DNA of 64,000 bases from Chloroflexota bacterium (GTDB taxonomy: Bacteria; Chloroflexota; Anaerolineae; Aggregatilineales; Phototrophicaceae): contig JAPOVL010000041.1 of the NCBI GenBank assembly GCA_026708115.1, positions 62,001 through 126,000 on the forward strand. Direction: 5' to 3'. This document shows, piece after piece, positions 36,160-44,715 of this stretch. A program made the translations under genes and the position numbers. The notes under the pieces were generated by a model that worked only from the letters and a program-made list of their open reading frames with translations, did no database searches and was not told the origin of the DNA. How positions within the stretch are numbered: the stretch's first letter is position 1; every line of letters begins with the position of its first letter.

Positions 36160-37323
36160 TTGAAGCCGATAACGATAAAGTCCATTCAGTTGCACACGGT
36201 GCTACTCCCCTATTTGCGACCATTTGAGACGAGCTTCGGCGCAGAAACGCACAAGGTAGCGGTGTTGGTAGAGTTGACCACGGAGACCGGCGTACGAGGC
36301 TGGGGCGAATGCTCGATTGAGTTGTGGCCCGGCTATGGACACGAGACCGTCGAGACGGCGACGCACATCCTGTCACAGTTCTTGGCGCCGGCGGTGATTG
36401 GCGAGACGCTGGATCACCCGACCGATTTTCCAGCGCTGATTCGGCGTTTCCGCGGCAATCATCACGCGCGGGCCGGGCTGGAAGCGGCGGTTTGGGACGC
36501 CTTCGCCAAGCAAAACGATCTGCGGCTGACCGACTGTTTCGCCCACTATGCTCCCGACAGCCACACATCGGAGGGGCGAGCGACGGTGGGCGTCAGCATC
36601 GGCATACAAGATTCGCTGGACGCGACGGTGTCCGCAGTATCGGCGCGCCTGGATCAGGGTTATTGTCGCATCAAGCTGAAGATCAAGCGCGGCTGGGATA
36701 TCGAGGTAGCGCGGGCGGTGCGAGCGCGTTTTCCCGATATCCTGCTGATGCTGGATGCCAACAGCGACTATAACATCGGCGACGCCGCGCATTTGGCAAC
36801 TTTGGATCAGTTCAACTTGCTGATGATAGAGCAGCCGCTATCGCATGATGACATTTATCAGCACGGCATTTTGCAAGCGCAAATGCAAACGCCTGTCTGC
36901 CTCGACGAGAGCGTCAAGTCCGCCAGTGATTTGCTTGTGGCGCTGCAAGTGGGCGCGATAGGCATCCTGAACTTGAAGCCGGCGCGCGTGGGCGGCTTCA
37001 GCGAATGCCTCGAAATTTACCGCATCTGCGCCGAGAATGATCTGCCGCTTTGGATTGGCGGCATGTTGGAATGCGGCATTGGTCGCTCGGCGAACGTGTC
37101 TTTTGCGGCTTTGCCCGCGGTCAACTTGCCGTCGGATATTTCGGCGACCGACCGTTATTTCGATCCCGACCTGACGGAACCGCCATTTGTGTTGGGTGAG
37201 GAAAGCACACTGGCGGTGGCGGATGGAACAGGCATCGGCATCGACGTGCAAAGAGATCGCCTTGAAGTCGCGAAGCAAGCCTGGCGCGACAACTATCCCT
37301 ACGGGGGCGGAGCTAGACCATGA
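36160..37323 (+). CDS. Enolase-superfamily racemase/epimerase (NSAR/OSBS or dipeptide epimerase type)
   Basis: 387-residue muconate-lactonising-subgroup enzyme. Catalytic lysines K172/K174 (IKLKI) and K273 (NLKPARVGG) and the metal ligands D199 (MLDANS), E224 (EQPL) and D249 (CLDES) are all present. The motifs GGMLECGIGR and PSDISATDRYF are typical of the N-succinylamino-acid racemase / o-succinylbenzoate synthase group. No other menaquinone genes are nearby, so racemisation or epimerisation of N-acyl amino acids or dipeptides is more likely than menaquinone synthesis. The TTG start has AAAGGA eight bases upstream. It overlaps the next gene by four bases. Confidence 0.88.
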   Translation: MKPITIKSIQLHTVLLPYLRPFETSFGAETHKVAVLVELTTETGVRGWGECSIELWPGYGHETVETATHILSQFLAPAVIGETLDHPTDFPALIRRFRGNHHARAGLEAAVWDAFAKQNDLRLTDCFAHYAPDSHTSEGRATVGVSIGIQDSLDATVSAVSARLDQGYCRIKLKIKRGWDIEVARAVRARFPDILLMLDANSDYNIGDAAHLATLDQFNLLMIEQPLSHDDIYQHGILQAQMQTPVCLDESVKSASDLLVALQVGAIGILNLKPARVGGFSECLEIYRICAENDLPLWIGGMLECGIGRSANVSFAALPAVNLPSDISATDRYFDPDLTEPPFVLGEESTLAVADGTGIGIDVQRDRLEVAKQAWRDNYPYGGGARP

Positions 37324-38237
37324 ACCTGGCCGAGACAATCGCGGGCACTGCAGAGGCGGCCGACATCCACGTCGGCGTGGCGGTCTGGCATATTGAATCG
37401 GGCCATCAAGTTGACGTTAATGGCGACGAGCCCTTCCCGATGGCGAGTACTTTCAAAATTCCCATACTTGCGACGGCCTGCCGACAGCTCGCTGAGGGCG
37501 AGATAAGCCTCGACGCGCGCCTTCCACTCAGCGACGAGGACAAGAGCCTGGGCAGTGGCATCTTGCCTTATTTCGAGAGCGGTTTGCAGCCGACCGTGCG
37601 CGATCTGCTGACTTTGATGATCATCATCAGCGACAATACCGCCACCGATATGATGGTGGAGTTCCTGGGCGGCGCGGCGGTCATCGAAGGGATCATGCGC
37701 GAGATCGGGCTGAGCGAGATTTATTTCAAGCACAATTGCAAGGACCTGCTGCGCTACTTGTTCCCCGACGATGTTGTGGATTTGCCGCTGGAGGAGCTGG
37801 TGGCCTGGAGCGCGCAGCATGATATTTTGCGCGATGGCCTGGCATTCAGCCGGGGACCGCAGAACAACGTTTGCACAGCCAATGCCATGAACAAGCTGCT
37901 GCATAAGATCTATAACGGGGAACTCTTCGATGGCGATGTGAGAGAGATCGCCATCGATATTCTGCTCAAGCAACAGTTCAATCTGCGCTTGTCGCGCTTC
38001 TTGCCGCCGGGCGTAAAAGTCGCGCACAAAACGGGCACCATCGGCGGCATTCGCAATGACAGCGGCATCATCTTTATTGGCGATACGAATCACGTCATTG
38101 TGACGATCTTCACGGAATGGGACGAGGCGCCTTACTGGAACAAGCCGGCGGCGCATCATCAGCGCGTGTTTGAAGTTGAGACCGCAATGGGCGAGATTGG
38201 CCGCGCCGCCTATGACGCTTTTCTGACGAGAGACTGA
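37320..38237 (+). CDS. Class A beta-lactamase-fold serine hydrolase, apparently cytoplasmic
   Basis: 305 residues with the penicillin-binding motifs S43-T-F-K46, S104-D-N and K237-T-G. There is no signal peptide, so it is not an ordinary secreted resistance enzyme. No ExxLN omega-loop motif (the deacylating Glu of true class A lactamases) is visible between SDN and KTG. A carboxypeptidase, amidase or esterase acting on small peptides is therefore more likely than a lactamase (inference). Its ATG overlaps the racemase stop (ATGA), so the two are translationally coupled, and a peptide importer follows. Confidence 0.85.
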   Translation: MNLAETIAGTAEAADIHVGVAVWHIESGHQVDVNGDEPFPMASTFKIPILATACRQLAEGEISLDARLPLSDEDKSLGSGILPYFESGLQPTVRDLLTLMIIISDNTATDMMVEFLGGAAVIEGIMREIGLSEIYFKHNCKDLLRYLFPDDVVDLPLEELVAWSAQHDILRDGLAFSRGPQNNVCTANAMNKLLHKIYNGELFDGDVREIAIDILLKQQFNLRLSRFLPPGVKVAHKTGTIGGIRNDSGIIFIGDTNHVIVTIFTEWDEAPYWNKPAAHHQRVFEVETAMGEIGRAAYDAFLTRD

Positions 38238-38404
38238 GCTGGATGAAGCCGATTATAGGCTGCGAGGATCTCTGTCTCGTTTGGGCTCCGCGCCAAGACG
38301 CGCGGTCTATAGGCAGTTCGCTTGTTCAGAAAAGGGGGCCGTATCGGTAGAGATGTCGCGCAAGTTGCTTTTGATCACATTGTCCACTTTAGGAGGAAGT
38401 AAAC

Positions 38405-39997
38405 GTGTTTAATTCAAGAATCGCTATTTTCGTTCTGCTGCTGGCGGCATTCCTGCTGCTGGGTGGCGCAGTCCTTGCGCAAGATATTATGGAAGGCAAG
38501 GGCGGGACTTTGGTCGTGGCCGATGCCAATTCCAATACCTCGCTTGATCCCTTTGTATCGTCCTGGCATAGCTGGCCGCATTACGCCATTTATCCAACCC
38601 TGTTCGCGCGCGCCGAGGACATGAGTTATATCGGCTTCCTGGCGGACACTTGGGAAGTATCGGAAGATTCCAAGGCTTTGACTATCAACCTGATCGACTT
38701 CGCTACATTTACCGATGGCACGCCGATCGACGCGGAAGCGATCAAATGGAATCTGGATCGCTATGCCAATCCCGACACCGGCGCCTCGCAGGGTCGCGAC
38801 CTGATCGGCCTGTTGGAAGCGGTCGAAATTAACGACGACTACAGCTTTACCATGCACCTGTCCTCGCCCTATGCGCCGCTGTTCTTCGTGCTATCGGGTT
38901 TGGAGATCGTTTCGCCAACGGCCTATGAAGCCCTGGGACCCGACGACTTTGGCACCAGCCCGGTGGGCGGCGGTCCCTTCGTCTTCAAGGAACTGGTCAC
39001 GGACAACTATGTGCTCTTCGAGCGCAATCCCGATTTCACCTGGGCGCCGGAAGAACTGTACGATCATCCGGGACCGGTCTTCCTGGACGCTTTGCAGATT
39101 CTGTTCATCGGCGAAGAGCAGACCGTCCTGGCTGCTTTGGAGACCGGCGAAGTGTCGCTGGCGGGCATCCCGACGCAGAATCTGGCGGATGCGCAGGCCA
39201 ATCCCGATATTGACGTTGACATCGCTCAGTTGAACCAGATTCGCTATGTCGGCTTCAATACCTCGAAGGATCCCTGGACCAATCCGGATTTGCGCCGCGC
39301 CTTCGCTTATGCGACCAACCGCGAAGAATTTGTCACCCTGGCCTGGGAAGATTTGGCGCAACCGCTGTATCAGCCGCTGCCGCCCACCATCTGGGGCCAC
39401 AATCCGGAGTTGGACGCCATCGCCCCGAGCTTTGACCCGGAAAAGGCGAGTGAACTGCTCGACGGGCTGGGTTATGTCGATGTCGATGGTGATGGCCTGC
39501 GCGAAGACCCCGAAGGCAATGCCTGGTCGGTTCCGCTAGCCACCGCCTCGCCCGACGAATGGCGCCGCCAGTCGGAGGTGCTGGAAGCGCAGTGGCGGGA
39601 TGTGGGCATTCCGATTGAGATCCAGCTGCTGGAATTCTCGGCTTTGATCGACTTGACCACGACCGGCGAGCACGATCTATTCCTGTTGCTCTATGGTTAC
39701 AGCGATCCCAGCATCTTGACTTACTTCTTCGATCCGGCGCGTAAGGGCGGCAGCAACCGCGCCTGGTTCTCCACTGACGAGCTCACGGCATTGCTGAACG
39801 CCGCGGACACGCAACTGGATCCGGACTTGCGTTACCAAGCGGTGACCGCTGTCAGCGAATACATCATTGAGGCGTCGCCCTGGGTCTATCTGGCTGTGCC
39901 ACCGGCCTTGACGGGCGTGCGCGCCGAACTGGAAAACTGGCGCATCCATCCGGATTTGAGCTTCCTATACTGGAACGCCTATTTCGAGACGGAGTAA
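38405..39997 (+). CDS. Extracellular solute-binding protein, family 5
   Basis: 530 residues. Signal peptide MFNSRIAIFVLLLAAFLLL with cleavage near AVLAQD, followed by the family-5 fold (WEVSEDSKALTINL, FTDGTPIDAEAIKWNLDRY, LRRAFAYATNREEF). It is the ligand-binding component for the permeases at 40164 and 41097. AGGAGGAAGT just before the GTG start is very strong, fitting high expression. Context (epimerase, serine hydrolase) suggests cell-wall-type or D-amino-acid-containing peptides as cargo. Confidence 0.93.
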   Translation: MFNSRIAIFVLLLAAFLLLGGAVLAQDIMEGKGGTLVVADANSNTSLDPFVSSWHSWPHYAIYPTLFARAEDMSYIGFLADTWEVSEDSKALTINLIDFATFTDGTPIDAEAIKWNLDRYANPDTGASQGRDLIGLLEAVEINDDYSFTMHLSSPYAPLFFVLSGLEIVSPTAYEALGPDDFGTSPVGGGPFVFKELVTDNYVLFERNPDFTWAPEELYDHPGPVFLDALQILFIGEEQTVLAALETGEVSLAGIPTQNLADAQANPDIDVDIAQLNQIRYVGFNTSKDPWTNPDLRRAFAYATNREEFVTLAWEDLAQPLYQPLPPTIWGHNPELDAIAPSFDPEKASELLDGLGYVDVDGDGLREDPEGNAWSVPLATASPDEWRRQSEVLEAQWRDVGIPIEIQLLEFSALIDLTTTGEHDLFLLLYGYSDPSILTYFFDPARKGGSNRAWFSTDELTALLNAADTQLDPDLRYQAVTAVSEYIIEASPWVYLAVPPALTGVRAELENWRIHPDLSFLYWNAYFETE

Positions 39998-40013
39998 GAC
40001 CTCCACCCTACGC

Positions 40014-40038
40014 TCCCTCCCCCACAAAGGGGGAGGGA
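40014..40038 (+). repeat. Stem-loop between binding-protein and permease genes
   Basis: TCCCTCCCCC (40014-40023) pairs perfectly with GGGGGAGGGA (40029-40038) around ACAAA, followed by CTTTC. This is the strongest hairpin of the series, 17 bases after the binding-protein stop. Confidence 0.7.
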
Positions 40039-40163
40039 CTTTCATGGCTGCTTCATTGCATTCGCATCTCCTCCTCTTCAATGAGGTCGCGTAGACACTG
40101 CCTGCCGACGCTGACCATCAGAGAGGGACTAAAGCGGGGCAATTGTTCTAGAATGCGTTAGGC

Positions 40164-41087
40164 TTGAGCAAATACATCCTGCGCCGCATCTTGATCGCCT
40201 TTCCTCTGATCCTGGGTGTGACCACGGTCGTATTTGTCATGCTGCGGGTGGCCTTGCCCGGCGACCCGGCCAAGGTGATGGCGGGCGACCGCGCTACGCC
40301 GGAATTGATCGAGCAGATCCGCCATAACCTGGGCCTGGATCGCCCGCTCATCGAGCAGTATTTGATCTTTCTGCGCAACTTCTTGCAAGGCGATCTGGGG
40401 CGTTCGGTCAAGTTTCGCGAGCCGGTAGCGGGCGTGATCGCCAAAGCCTTTCCATTTACGGCCACCTTGACCTTGCTGTGCGTCGCCATCGGCACGAGTT
40501 TGGGTTTGGTCATCGGTGTCGTGACAGCGGTGTACCAACGCACCTGGATTGATAATTTCGGCATTGTTTTGGCAGTGCTGTTCTATTCCATCCCGACCTT
40601 CTGGTTGGGCCTGATGTTGATTCTGATATTCTCTGTAGGCCTGCGCATATTGCCGGTGCAGGGCATCGGTACCTGGAAGCACTTCGTGCTGCCGGTCACG
40701 ACCTTGGGCGTGGGTCAGAGCGCCTTGATCGCGAGATTGACGCGCTCGAGCATGATCGAGGTATTGAGTACCGACTATGTGCGAACGGCGCGCGCCAAAG
40801 GATTGGCGCAGCGCCGCGTGCTGATCCGCCATGCGCTGCAAAACACCTTGATACCGGTAATCACCGTGGTCGGCCTTTCGGTCGGCGGCCTGCTGGGCGG
40901 CGCGGTGATCACGGAGAGCATTTTTCATCTTCCGGGCGTCGGCAGTTTGGCGATTGACGCCATTTCCAATCGGGATTATCCGATGATCCAGGGCGCAGTG
41001 ATCTTGGTCGCCGCATCCTTTGTTTTTGTGAACCTGCTGGTGGATATCATCTATGCCTTTGTCGATCCGCGCATCCGCTATGAATAG
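40164..41087 (+). CDS. ABC transporter permease (DppB-like)
   Basis: 307 residues: anchor YILRRILIAFPLILGVTTVVF, six predicted helices, EAA loop (VRTARAKGLAQRRVLIRHALQNTL), end AFVDPRIRYE. The TTG start gives the exact family N-terminus, but the ribosome site is weak, so translation may be low compared with the binding protein. It pairs with the next gene; no ATPase is encoded here. Confidence 0.92.
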   Translation: MSKYILRRILIAFPLILGVTTVVFVMLRVALPGDPAKVMAGDRATPELIEQIRHNLGLDRPLIEQYLIFLRNFLQGDLGRSVKFREPVAGVIAKAFPFTATLTLLCVAIGTSLGLVIGVVTAVYQRTWIDNFGIVLAVLFYSIPTFWLGLMLILIFSVGLRILPVQGIGTWKHFVLPVTTLGVGQSALIARLTRSSMIEVLSTDYVRTARAKGLAQRRVLIRHALQNTLIPVITVVGLSVGGLLGGAVITESIFHLPGVGSLAIDAISNRDYPMIQGAVILVAASFVFVNLLVDIIYAFVDPRIRYE

Positions 41088-41096
41088 GCATCGGCC

Positions 41097-41966
41097 ATGA
41101 ACCGGCTGCCCGCCGCCGAGCGCCCAACCGGCCTATACGAGTTGGCCATCCGGAAGTTCGTCAGGAATCGCGTGGCGGCGCTAGGCCTCGTTTGCCTGGC
41201 GCTTATCGTGCTGGCGGTGCTTTTCGCGCCACAGGTCACACCCTACGATCCGATAGAGCGCAATACGCCCGAGCGCAACCTGGGACCGTCGCTGGCGCAT
41301 CCCTTTGGCACGGACAAATTGGGGCGCGATATCATGAGCCGCGTTCTGTATGGCGGGCGCGTGTCCTTGCAGGTCGGCTTCTTGTCCATCGCGCTGGCTA
41401 CCCTGGTCAGCGTGCCGCTGGGACTGATCGGTGGTTTCATCGGCGGCCTGGTCGACGACTTTATCATGCGCGTGATGGACCTGATCCTGGCCTTCCCCGG
41501 GCTGATTTTGGCGATCTGGCTGGTGAGCCTGCTGGGCTCGAACATGCTGAACGTCATATTCGCCATCGCCTTCTTTTCCGTGCCGACCTATGCCCGTCTT
41601 ATCCGTGGCATTACTTTGTCCATCCGCGAAATGGAATATGTCATGGCTGCGCGCAGCATGGGGGCGGGCGCGCCCCGCATCATGTTCTTCCACGTTTTGC
41701 CCGGCGTGCTGGGACCCTTGATTGTCTTGACGACCCTGGGCGTTTCCGGCGCCATCGTTACGGGCGCCAGTTTGAGCTTCCTGGGTCTCGGCGTCAGCCC
41801 GCCGACGCCAGAATGGGGCGCGATGCTGGCCGACGGCCGCAACTATATGCGCACGCAATGGTGGATCGCGGTTTTCCCGGGCATCACCATCACCCTGGTT
41901 GTGCTGATCCTGAATATCATCGGCGACGCCTTGCGCGATGCGCTTGATCCCAACGTACGCGCTTGA
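41097..41966 (+). CDS. ABC transporter permease (DppC-like)
   Basis: 289 residues with FGTDKLGRDIMSRVLYGGRVSL after helix 1, EAA loop (YVMAARSMGAGAPRIMFFHVLPG), GLGVSPPTPEWGAML and GDALRDALDP. It begins nine bases after the previous stop. It ends two bases before the convergent RpiR-type gene, so the + operon ends here. Confidence 0.93.
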   Translation: MNRLPAAERPTGLYELAIRKFVRNRVAALGLVCLALIVLAVLFAPQVTPYDPIERNTPERNLGPSLAHPFGTDKLGRDIMSRVLYGGRVSLQVGFLSIALATLVSVPLGLIGGFIGGLVDDFIMRVMDLILAFPGLILAIWLVSLLGSNMLNVIFAIAFFSVPTYARLIRGITLSIREMEYVMAARSMGAGAPRIMFFHVLPGVLGPLIVLTTLGVSGAIVTGASLSFLGLGVSPPTPEWGAMLADGRNYMRTQWWIAVFPGITITLVVLILNIIGDALRDALDPNVRA

Positions 41967-41968
41967 TC

Positions 41969-42871
41969 TCAACCGTCGTCGCTGGTCAAAAGGTTAAACT
42001 GCTCGTAGAGGTCTTCAAGGCTGTCGAGGCGGGCGCGCGTCTTTTCCGGATAGCGCAGGGAAAGCGCGCCCAGGATGGCGTCAATCAAGGCGAAGAGCGC
42101 GACCGTATTGCTGTAGAGGCGCAGGCGGAAGGGTACGATCAGCGCCAGATCGGCGCGTTTGGCGGCCGGCGATACATGGCTGTCGGTGACAGTGACGACG
42201 GAGGCGCCGCGCTGCCTGCCGACCTCCATCACGGTCAAGGTCTCGCGTGTATAACGTGCGAAGCAGAGCGAAAAGATCAGATCGTCTTCCTTGAGCGGCG
42301 TCAATTGCGCGGCGATCGGATCAATGCCCGGCGTGAGTACCGTGGTCTGCGGACGGATATAGCGCAATACGATGCCGAAGTTCAGCGCCAGCGGAAAGGA
42401 GGCGCCCAAACCTATAATGTAAACGTGTTTGGCGCGGTCCACCATGTCGACGGCGCGGTCAAAAATATGGGTGGGCACATGCTGTGGCAGATCGAGCAGC
42501 GTCTGAACCTCATCGCGCAGCACTGTATTCAGCAGATGCTGATTCTCGGGTTCGCCGGCAGAGAGGTCTTCGATTAGCTTTTGCGATCCAATCTGCATGC
42601 GCTGCGCGATCTTGGCCTGGTTGAGGAATTGGCTGCGCAAGACCGACTGCAACTCCGGAAAGCCGTCAAAACCGAGCGCCTGCGCTGTCCGCACGACTGT
42701 CGACGAATTGACGCCGACGGCGCTGGCGATCTCGGTAATGGTCAAGTGAATGACGTTGATGCCGCCTTTCAGCAGGAACTCGGCAACTTTCTGCTGGCTA
42801 GGGGAGAGGGATTCGTGGTTGCTGCGGATCCAGCGGACGATATCGTCGCGCGATTCATTTGTATTCATCAT
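41969..42871 (-). CDS. RpiR-family transcriptional regulator
   Basis: 300 residues. The N-terminal HTH (LTITEIASAVGVNSSTVVRTAQALGFDGFPEL) is followed by a SIS sugar-phosphate-binding domain (VYIIGLGASFPLALNFG, DDLIFSLCFARYTRETL). Such regulators often respond to amino-sugar or sugar phosphates; MurR of E. coli senses N-acetylmuramic acid 6-phosphate. Next to the epimerase/hydrolase/importer operon this fits control of cell-wall peptide use, an inference. Its start overlaps the end of the cysteine-synthase-like gene by 17 bases, so the two form one minus-strand operon. Confidence 0.92.
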   Translation of the reverse strand: MMNTNESRDDIVRWIRSNHESLSPSQQKVAEFLLKGGINVIHLTITEIASAVGVNSSTVVRTAQALGFDGFPELQSVLRSQFLNQAKIAQRMQIGSQKLIEDLSAGEPENQHLLNTVLRDEVQTLLDLPQHVPTHIFDRAVDMVDRAKHVYIIGLGASFPLALNFGIVLRYIRPQTTVLTPGIDPIAAQLTPLKEDDLIFSLCFARYTRETLTVMEVGRQRGASVVTVTDSHVSPAAKRADLALIVPFRLRLYSNTVALFALIDAILGALSLRYPEKTRARLDSLEDLYEQFNLLTSDDG

Positions 42872-43835
42872 CTTCGTCCCAAAGATCTGTGCTGAGGTAT
42901 TTCAAACCAGAGTCGCAGAGCAAGATCGCGATCCGTTGACCCCGGTGCGCTGCCCGCAGCAGCTGCAGCGCCGCGGCCAGGTTGGCGCCGGAGGAGAAAC
43001 CTGCGAACAGGCCCTCTTCGCGCGCCAGGCGCCGCGACATGCGGGCGGCTTCGTCGTCGCTTACGCGCAGGCAGCCGTCGACCAGATCGCGATCGATCAT
43101 AGGCAGTTGCGCCCTGGCGTAGCCGCCGCCCTGGATCTTGTGATCGGGATGGGTGACTGGCTCCCCGGCAAAGGCGGCCGCGGCTTGCGGTTCCACAACA
43201 TAACATTGAACGGCCGGATCGCGCTGCTTAAAGTAGCCCGCGCAGCCGGCGAAGGATCCGCCGCTGCCGATAAAATCGCAAAAGGCGTCGATGCCGCCGG
43301 TCTGCCGCCAGATTTCGGGCGCGGTGTGCAGATAGTGGGCGCGGCGGTTGCCTTCGAGTTCGAATTGGTCGGCGCGAAAAGCGCCACGCTCGCCGACAAT
43401 TTCGCGCGTTTTTTCTTCGACGCGGGCCAGGTCCGCGCCGGAGACCTGGCCCGGCTGCGAACCCGGACATTGATCGACCAAAACAACTTCTGCGCCCAGC
43501 GCAGCCATCATGCGGGCGCGTTCCGGGGAGTTGCCGCGCGACATCACCGCCACGAAGCGATAGCCCTTGGCGGCGCAAACGATGGCCAGGCCGGTGCCGG
43601 TATTGCCGCTGGTCAATTCGACGACAGTATCGCCGGGGCGGAGCTCGCCCTTCGCCTCCGCGTCTTTGATCATTTGCCGGGCGATGCGGTCCTTCTTGGA
43701 ATAACCGGGATTGAGATACTCTAGTTTGGCGAAGACGCGGCCGTCGAGCGCGCCGGTGATGCGCGACAATTCCACCAGAGGCGTATTGCCAATCGTATCG
43801 AGCACCGATGCGGCCAGATGCGGTTCAGCGGACAT
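42855..43835 (-). CDS. Cysteine synthase-family PLP enzyme
   Basis: 326 residues of the fold-type II PLP family (CysK/CysM/CBS). Visible: IGNTPLVEL, the lysine region NPGYSKKDRIA (Schiff-base lysine precedes DR), TSGNTGTGLA, and the phosphate-binding GSGGSFAG. The usual form is NPGGSVKDR, so the lysine context is slightly unusual. A likely reaction is O-acetylserine plus sulphide to cysteine, but related beta-replacement or cysteine-desulphydrating enzymes look alike. ATG 43835 gives the family start; upstream open frame to 43865 is ignored. A good promoter lies at 43868-43896. Confidence 0.88.
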   Translation of the reverse strand: MSAEPHLAASVLDTIGNTPLVELSRITGALDGRVFAKLEYLNPGYSKKDRIARQMIKDAEAKGELRPGDTVVELTSGNTGTGLAIVCAAKGYRFVAVMSRGNSPERARMMAALGAEVVLVDQCPGSQPGQVSGADLARVEEKTREIVGERGAFRADQFELEGNRRAHYLHTAPEIWRQTGGIDAFCDFIGSGGSFAGCAGYFKQRDPAVQCYVVEPQAAAAFAGEPVTHPDHKIQGGGYARAQLPMIDRDLVDGCLRVSDDEAARMSRRLAREEGLFAGFSSGANLAAALQLLRAAHRGQRIAILLCDSGLKYLSTDLWDEDDEYK

Positions 43836-43867
43836 CCATCGTCTCTGTCTTGGCGAGCAATGCACTG

Positions 43868-43896
43868 ATTATAGGGCGACGCCGGTGGATTGCAAA
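43868..43896 (-). promoter_or_regulatory. Predicted promoter of the cysteine-synthase/RpiR operon
   Basis: Minus strand: TTTGCA (43896-43891), a 17-base spacer, TATAAT (43873-43868), about 33 bases before the ATG. Confidence 0.65.
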
Positions 43897-44715
43897 TTGA
43901 TCGCACGGTAGAGTCAGAGCAATCTCATCAAAATCTAGCGCCCAATAATTTGGCGATTGCCTTGAGTCAATCTCTCAATGCGCGACTGTATAGTCGCCAT
44001 CCCATCCTTCTTCCATGCTACCATCACAGCAAAGTCAACCATTGCCAGGGACTACCATGACTAAACGCGCCGACTCGCCTCATAAAAAGATACCCCTCCG
44101 CCGATTGCTGCTCATCCGCGCTCTAGCCATCGCCCACTGTCTCACCGGCTTTCCCGGCCGCGCCATGCAAGGCCGGCGCCCCCGTCGGCGCGGCCACTGC
44201 CAATTCAACAACAACACATTGGCGCAAAATGATCCTTGGCGCGCCAGCGCCAATCGTCCCCTCCAAACCCCCTCAATCCCAGTCTCGCCGACAGTTTTGC
44301 CCTTGGCGCAATCGCCGGATGTCATGGCGGGATTCGCCCATTTGCGCCAAAACTTGCCCCGCCCGCGCCAAGGACCTTTCGGGCGGCGCTGGCTTGGGTC
44401 ACCAGCGCCCTCAGGGCATGGCCTCCCCTGCTTGACTGCCGAGCGGCTCTGTCTGGCATTAAGTTTTCCATATCATATTTTGCGCGGGCTGATTTTGATG
44501 CGATTGCCCCGGCGGTAGAGTATCCATTTCGGTTGAAATGCTCTGAGACAGCCCTCGACATGAGATCCTTAACCCAAAATACGAACGATCTGGCAGGTGG
44601 CTGTTGTTCTTTATTTCAACCAACATCGATACACTTACCGGCTGCGCCGTGTTTTGCCTTTTGCCGGGCGACTTGCTATCATTGCAGGCGTCCTGCCGCT
44701 AGCAATAGATGAGCC
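43897..44715. other. Gene-poor region of about 820 bases with inverted repeats
   Basis: No convincing gene. Open frames exist on the plus strand (for example from 44056, an Arg-rich frame), but amino-acid content is not protein-like. The region is rich in TTGGCGC/GCGCCAA inverted repeats (a perfect one at 44234-44251). Candidates are a structured RNA, degraded sequence or a regulatory region; I cannot choose. Confidence 0.4.
43982..43997. promoter_or_regulatory. Sixth copy of the GCGAC-N6-GTCGC palindrome
   Basis: GCGACTGTATAGTCGC, related to the operator-like palindromes of the tail-fibre array and the fibronectin gene, but without the AGAACA...CTAAT box. It lies about 150 bases upstream of the cysteine-synthase start. 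Confidence 0.5.

Noticed and set aside
36160..37323. Annotation as menC (o-succinylbenzoate synthase)
   Set aside because: Motifs allow it, but no menaquinone genes are nearby and the context is peptide uptake; racemase/epimerase is kept as the broader call.
37320..38237. Antibiotic-resistance beta-lactamase
   Set aside because: No signal peptide, no omega-loop ExxLN motif, and operon context points to peptide metabolism.
44056..44518. Arg-rich open frame starting MTKRADSPHKK in the gene-poor region
   Set aside because: Composition changes abruptly, no ribosome site, and the frame runs through inverted repeats; not protein-like.
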